A DNA stretch of 64,000 bases, from the NCBI GenBank assembly GCA_018069525.1, contig JAGPUQ010000002.1, forward strand, positions 1 to 64,000, in the 5' to 3' direction. Positions 62,534 through 64,000 of this stretch are shown one piece after another (the stretch's first letter is position 1; every line of letters starts with the position of its first letter). The position numbers and the translations under genes were made by a program. The notes under the pieces are model-generated. The model ran no database searches. It saw only the letters and a program-made list of their open reading frames with translations, and was not told where the DNA came from. This stretch comes from Porticoccaceae bacterium. GTDB taxonomy: Bacteria > Pseudomonadota > Gammaproteobacteria > Pseudomonadales > Porticoccaceae.

Positions 62534-62576
62534 TCGGGTTCTGGCTCAACTAGTTAATAGTTGATCTAGAGCCCGA
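62534..62576. promoter_or_regulatory. Long inverted repeat between the dioxygenase and semialdehyde dehydrogenase genes
   Basis: A 19-nt stem with a 5-nt loop GTTAA. The left arm is TCGGGTTCTGGCTCAACTA and the right arm TAGTTGATCTAGAGCCCGA, with two G-T pairs and one mismatch. There is no T tract on either side, so it is not a classical terminator. It could attenuate or stabilise the transcript between the two genes, or bind a dimeric regulator. The remainder of 62577-62813 shows no gene. Confidence 0.7.
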
Positions 62577-62813
62577 GTCAAATACCGCTTAAGTAGTGAG
62601 CTTGTTTGTAGGCGTAACTGGCCATCTTGATTTCTGGCACTAAACTGCATTAAAAACAATGTATTATATTGATTTTCTAATGTAAATACGAGAAATGATT
62701 GGCGCGCACGCGATTGCTTTGGGGCGTGCAACGCATTACAATTTGCGGAAAGCTGGAATACGAGTCGTTGCCAGGTTTCTACACCTGGCAGCAAAATACT
62801 GGAACCATAATAC

Positions 62814-64000
62814 GTGAAAGAATTTAAACACTTTATCAACGGTGAGTTCGTTACTTCTGCCCTTACCTTCGAGAATCGCTGTCCTGCCGACAATAGCGTC
62901 ATCGGTACGATCTACGAAGCGGGTAAAGAGGAAGTCGATGGGGCTGTAAGAGCCGCCAAAGCCGCCATGAAAGGTCCCTGGGGCAAATTGTCGGTCAATG
63001 CTCGTGTCGAATTATTGTACAAGGTCGCCGACCGTATTAACGAGCGCTTTGAAGATTTCGTTGAAGCCGAAGCCCGAGATACCGGTAAGCCCAAATCCCT
63101 GGCGCGGCATATCGATGTGCCTCGCGGTGCGGCCAATTTCAAAGTTTTTGCCGATATGATCAAGAACGAGCCCACCGAGGCCTTCCGTTTTGAAGGCCCC
63201 GATGGTGTACAGGCGACCAACATTGCCCATCGCACCGCCAAGGGCGTGATTGCGGTTATTAGTCCCTGGAATTTCCCCTTACTTCTGACGACCTGGAAAG
63301 TAGGCCCGGCACTGGCCTGTGGAAATACGGTCATCGTTAAACCCTCGGAAGAAACGCCCGCCACCACCACCTTGCTGGGTGAGGTGATGAACGAATGCGG
63401 CGTGCCAGCGGGTGTCTTTAACGTGGTACACGGCTTTGGCCCGGATTCTGCCGGGGAATTTTTAACCACCCACCCCGATGTCGACGCCATTACCTTTACG
63501 GGCGAAACCCGTACCGGCGAAGCGATTATGAAAGCGGCGTCAGTAGGTTTGCGGGATATCTCTCTGGAGTGCGGCGGTAAAAATCCAGCGATTGTGTTTG
63601 CCGATTGCGATTTGGAAAAAGCCGTAGCTGGCACCATGCGCTCGGTGTTCGTGAATTGCGGACAGGTGTGTTTGGCGACCGAACGCGTCTATGTCGAGCG
63701 CCCTATTTTTGATGCCTTTGTCGAGAAGCTGGCAGCGGCGGCGAGCAAGATTAAACTCGGCGCCCCCGATGATGCCGATGCCAATATGGGCTGTTTGATT
63801 AGTAAAGAGCATCAGCAAAAAGTTTTAAGCTACTACCAGCTCGCGGTAGAGGAAGGCGCAACCGTGGTACTCGGTGGCGGCGTACCCAAAATGGCGGCTG
63901 GTTTGGAGGAGGGCGCGTGGGTCGAGCCAACTATCTGGACGGGCCTGCCCGATGATGCCCGCGTGGTGATGGAAGAAGTGTTCGGTCCCTGCTGTCATAT
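62814..64000 (+). CDS. xylG: 2-Hydroxymuconic semialdehyde dehydrogenase (partial)
   Basis: NAD-dependent dehydrogenase of the XylG/DmpC type that oxidises the catechol ring-cleavage product in the 4-oxalocrotonate branch. GTG 62814 opens MKEFKHFINGEFV, a family N-terminus, and the frame stays open to the right edge (395 codons seen). Motifs: ISPWNFPLLLTTWK, SLECGGKNPAIVFADCDLE, the nucleophile in NCGQVCLATERV and EEVFGPC at the edge. The C-terminus is missing. A long antisense frame opposite it is a shadow. Confidence 0.93.
   Translation, partial: MKEFKHFINGEFVTSALTFENRCPADNSVIGTIYEAGKEEVDGAVRAAKAAMKGPWGKLSVNARVELLYKVADRINERFEDFVEAEARDTGKPKSLARHIDVPRGAANFKVFADMIKNEPTEAFRFEGPDGVQATNIAHRTAKGVIAVISPWNFPLLLTTWKVGPALACGNTVIVKPSEETPATTTLLGEVMNECGVPAGVFNVVHGFGPDSAGEFLTTHPDVDAITFTGETRTGEAIMKAASVGLRDISLECGGKNPAIVFADCDLEKAVAGTMRSVFVNCGQVCLATERVYVERPIFDAFVEKLAAAASKIKLGAPDDADANMGCLISKEHQQKVLSYYQLAVEEGATVVLGGGVPKMAAGLEEGAWVEPTIWTGLPDDARVVMEEVFGPCCH

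Noticed and set aside
62912..63637. Long open frame (241 codons) on the minus strand opposite the semialdehyde dehydrogenase gene
   Set aside because: The plus strand there encodes a clear XylG-type enzyme with all catalytic motifs. The antisense frame has no recognisable domain and is explained by codon bias.

Overview
This window looks like chromosomal DNA of a Gram-negative gammaproteobacterium, probably a marine relative of Pseudomonadales/Cellvibrionales. The evidence is a complete Na+-pumping NADH:quinone reductase operon, a two-cone NrdA, the CsiV-Mfd pair beside a long-type GAPDH (an arrangement known from Pseudomonas), moderate GC content and Shine-Dalgarno starts. The taxonomic placement is an inference. 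I saw no rRNA, tRNA, CRISPR array, transposase or phage gene.

Positions 1-24000 are mostly housekeeping. In order they hold nrdB (cut by the left edge) and nrdA, with a long upstream region carrying a paired NrdR site and three DnaA boxes; xthA; terC; a thioesterase; csiV; mfd; a lipoprotein; GAPDH; nqrABCDEF with the maturation genes apbE and nqrM; a frameshifted DUF1418-like gene; and an aldehyde dehydrogenase. Positions 24000-38000 are accessory. They hold a VOC protein, a Ddn-family protein, a sterol desaturase-like hydroxylase, a monooxygenase/extradiol dioxygenase/hydrolase operon with a divergent GntR regulator, a PLP decarboxylase, cysteine synthase, and a DapA-like aldolase plus ketopantoate reductase-like pair divergent from a semialdehyde dehydrogenase.

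Positions 38000-64000 form a dense aromatic-catabolism island with five Rieske oxygenase alpha subunits and four beta subunits. The minus-strand block 38901-47273 carries three alphas (two are near-identical tandem copies), two betas, a LigA/LigB-type extradiol dioxygenase, a BenD-like dehydrogenase and a PdxA-family dehydrogenase. The block 48991-51770 is a biphenyl/phenylpropionate-type dioxygenase with its dihydrodiol dehydrogenase. Next come a meta-cleavage hydrolase and a BphK-like glutathione transferase. The plus-strand block from 54361 to the right edge resembles the TOL pathway: putative diiron protein, aldehyde dehydrogenase, zinc alcohol dehydrogenase, ring-hydroxylating alpha and beta, a PdxA-family dehydrogenase where a BenD/XylL-type enzyme would be expected, XylT-like ferredoxin, catechol 2,3-dioxygenase and hydroxymuconic semialdehyde dehydrogenase. 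Read together, these suggest alcohol to aldehyde to aromatic acid to catechol to ring cleavage. No Rieske-system reductase is present in the window.

Two things stand out. First, the 276-residue protein at 54361 has a ferritin-like diiron ligand pattern (E50, E84/H87, E166, E200/H203) and may be an uncharacterised oxygenase component. Second, many gene ends carry short degenerate tandem repeats (7-17 bp units) whose first unit contains or begins at the gene's own stop codon, which places several extra stops after the gene. This recurs at ten or more unrelated genes and I know of no named element that explains it.
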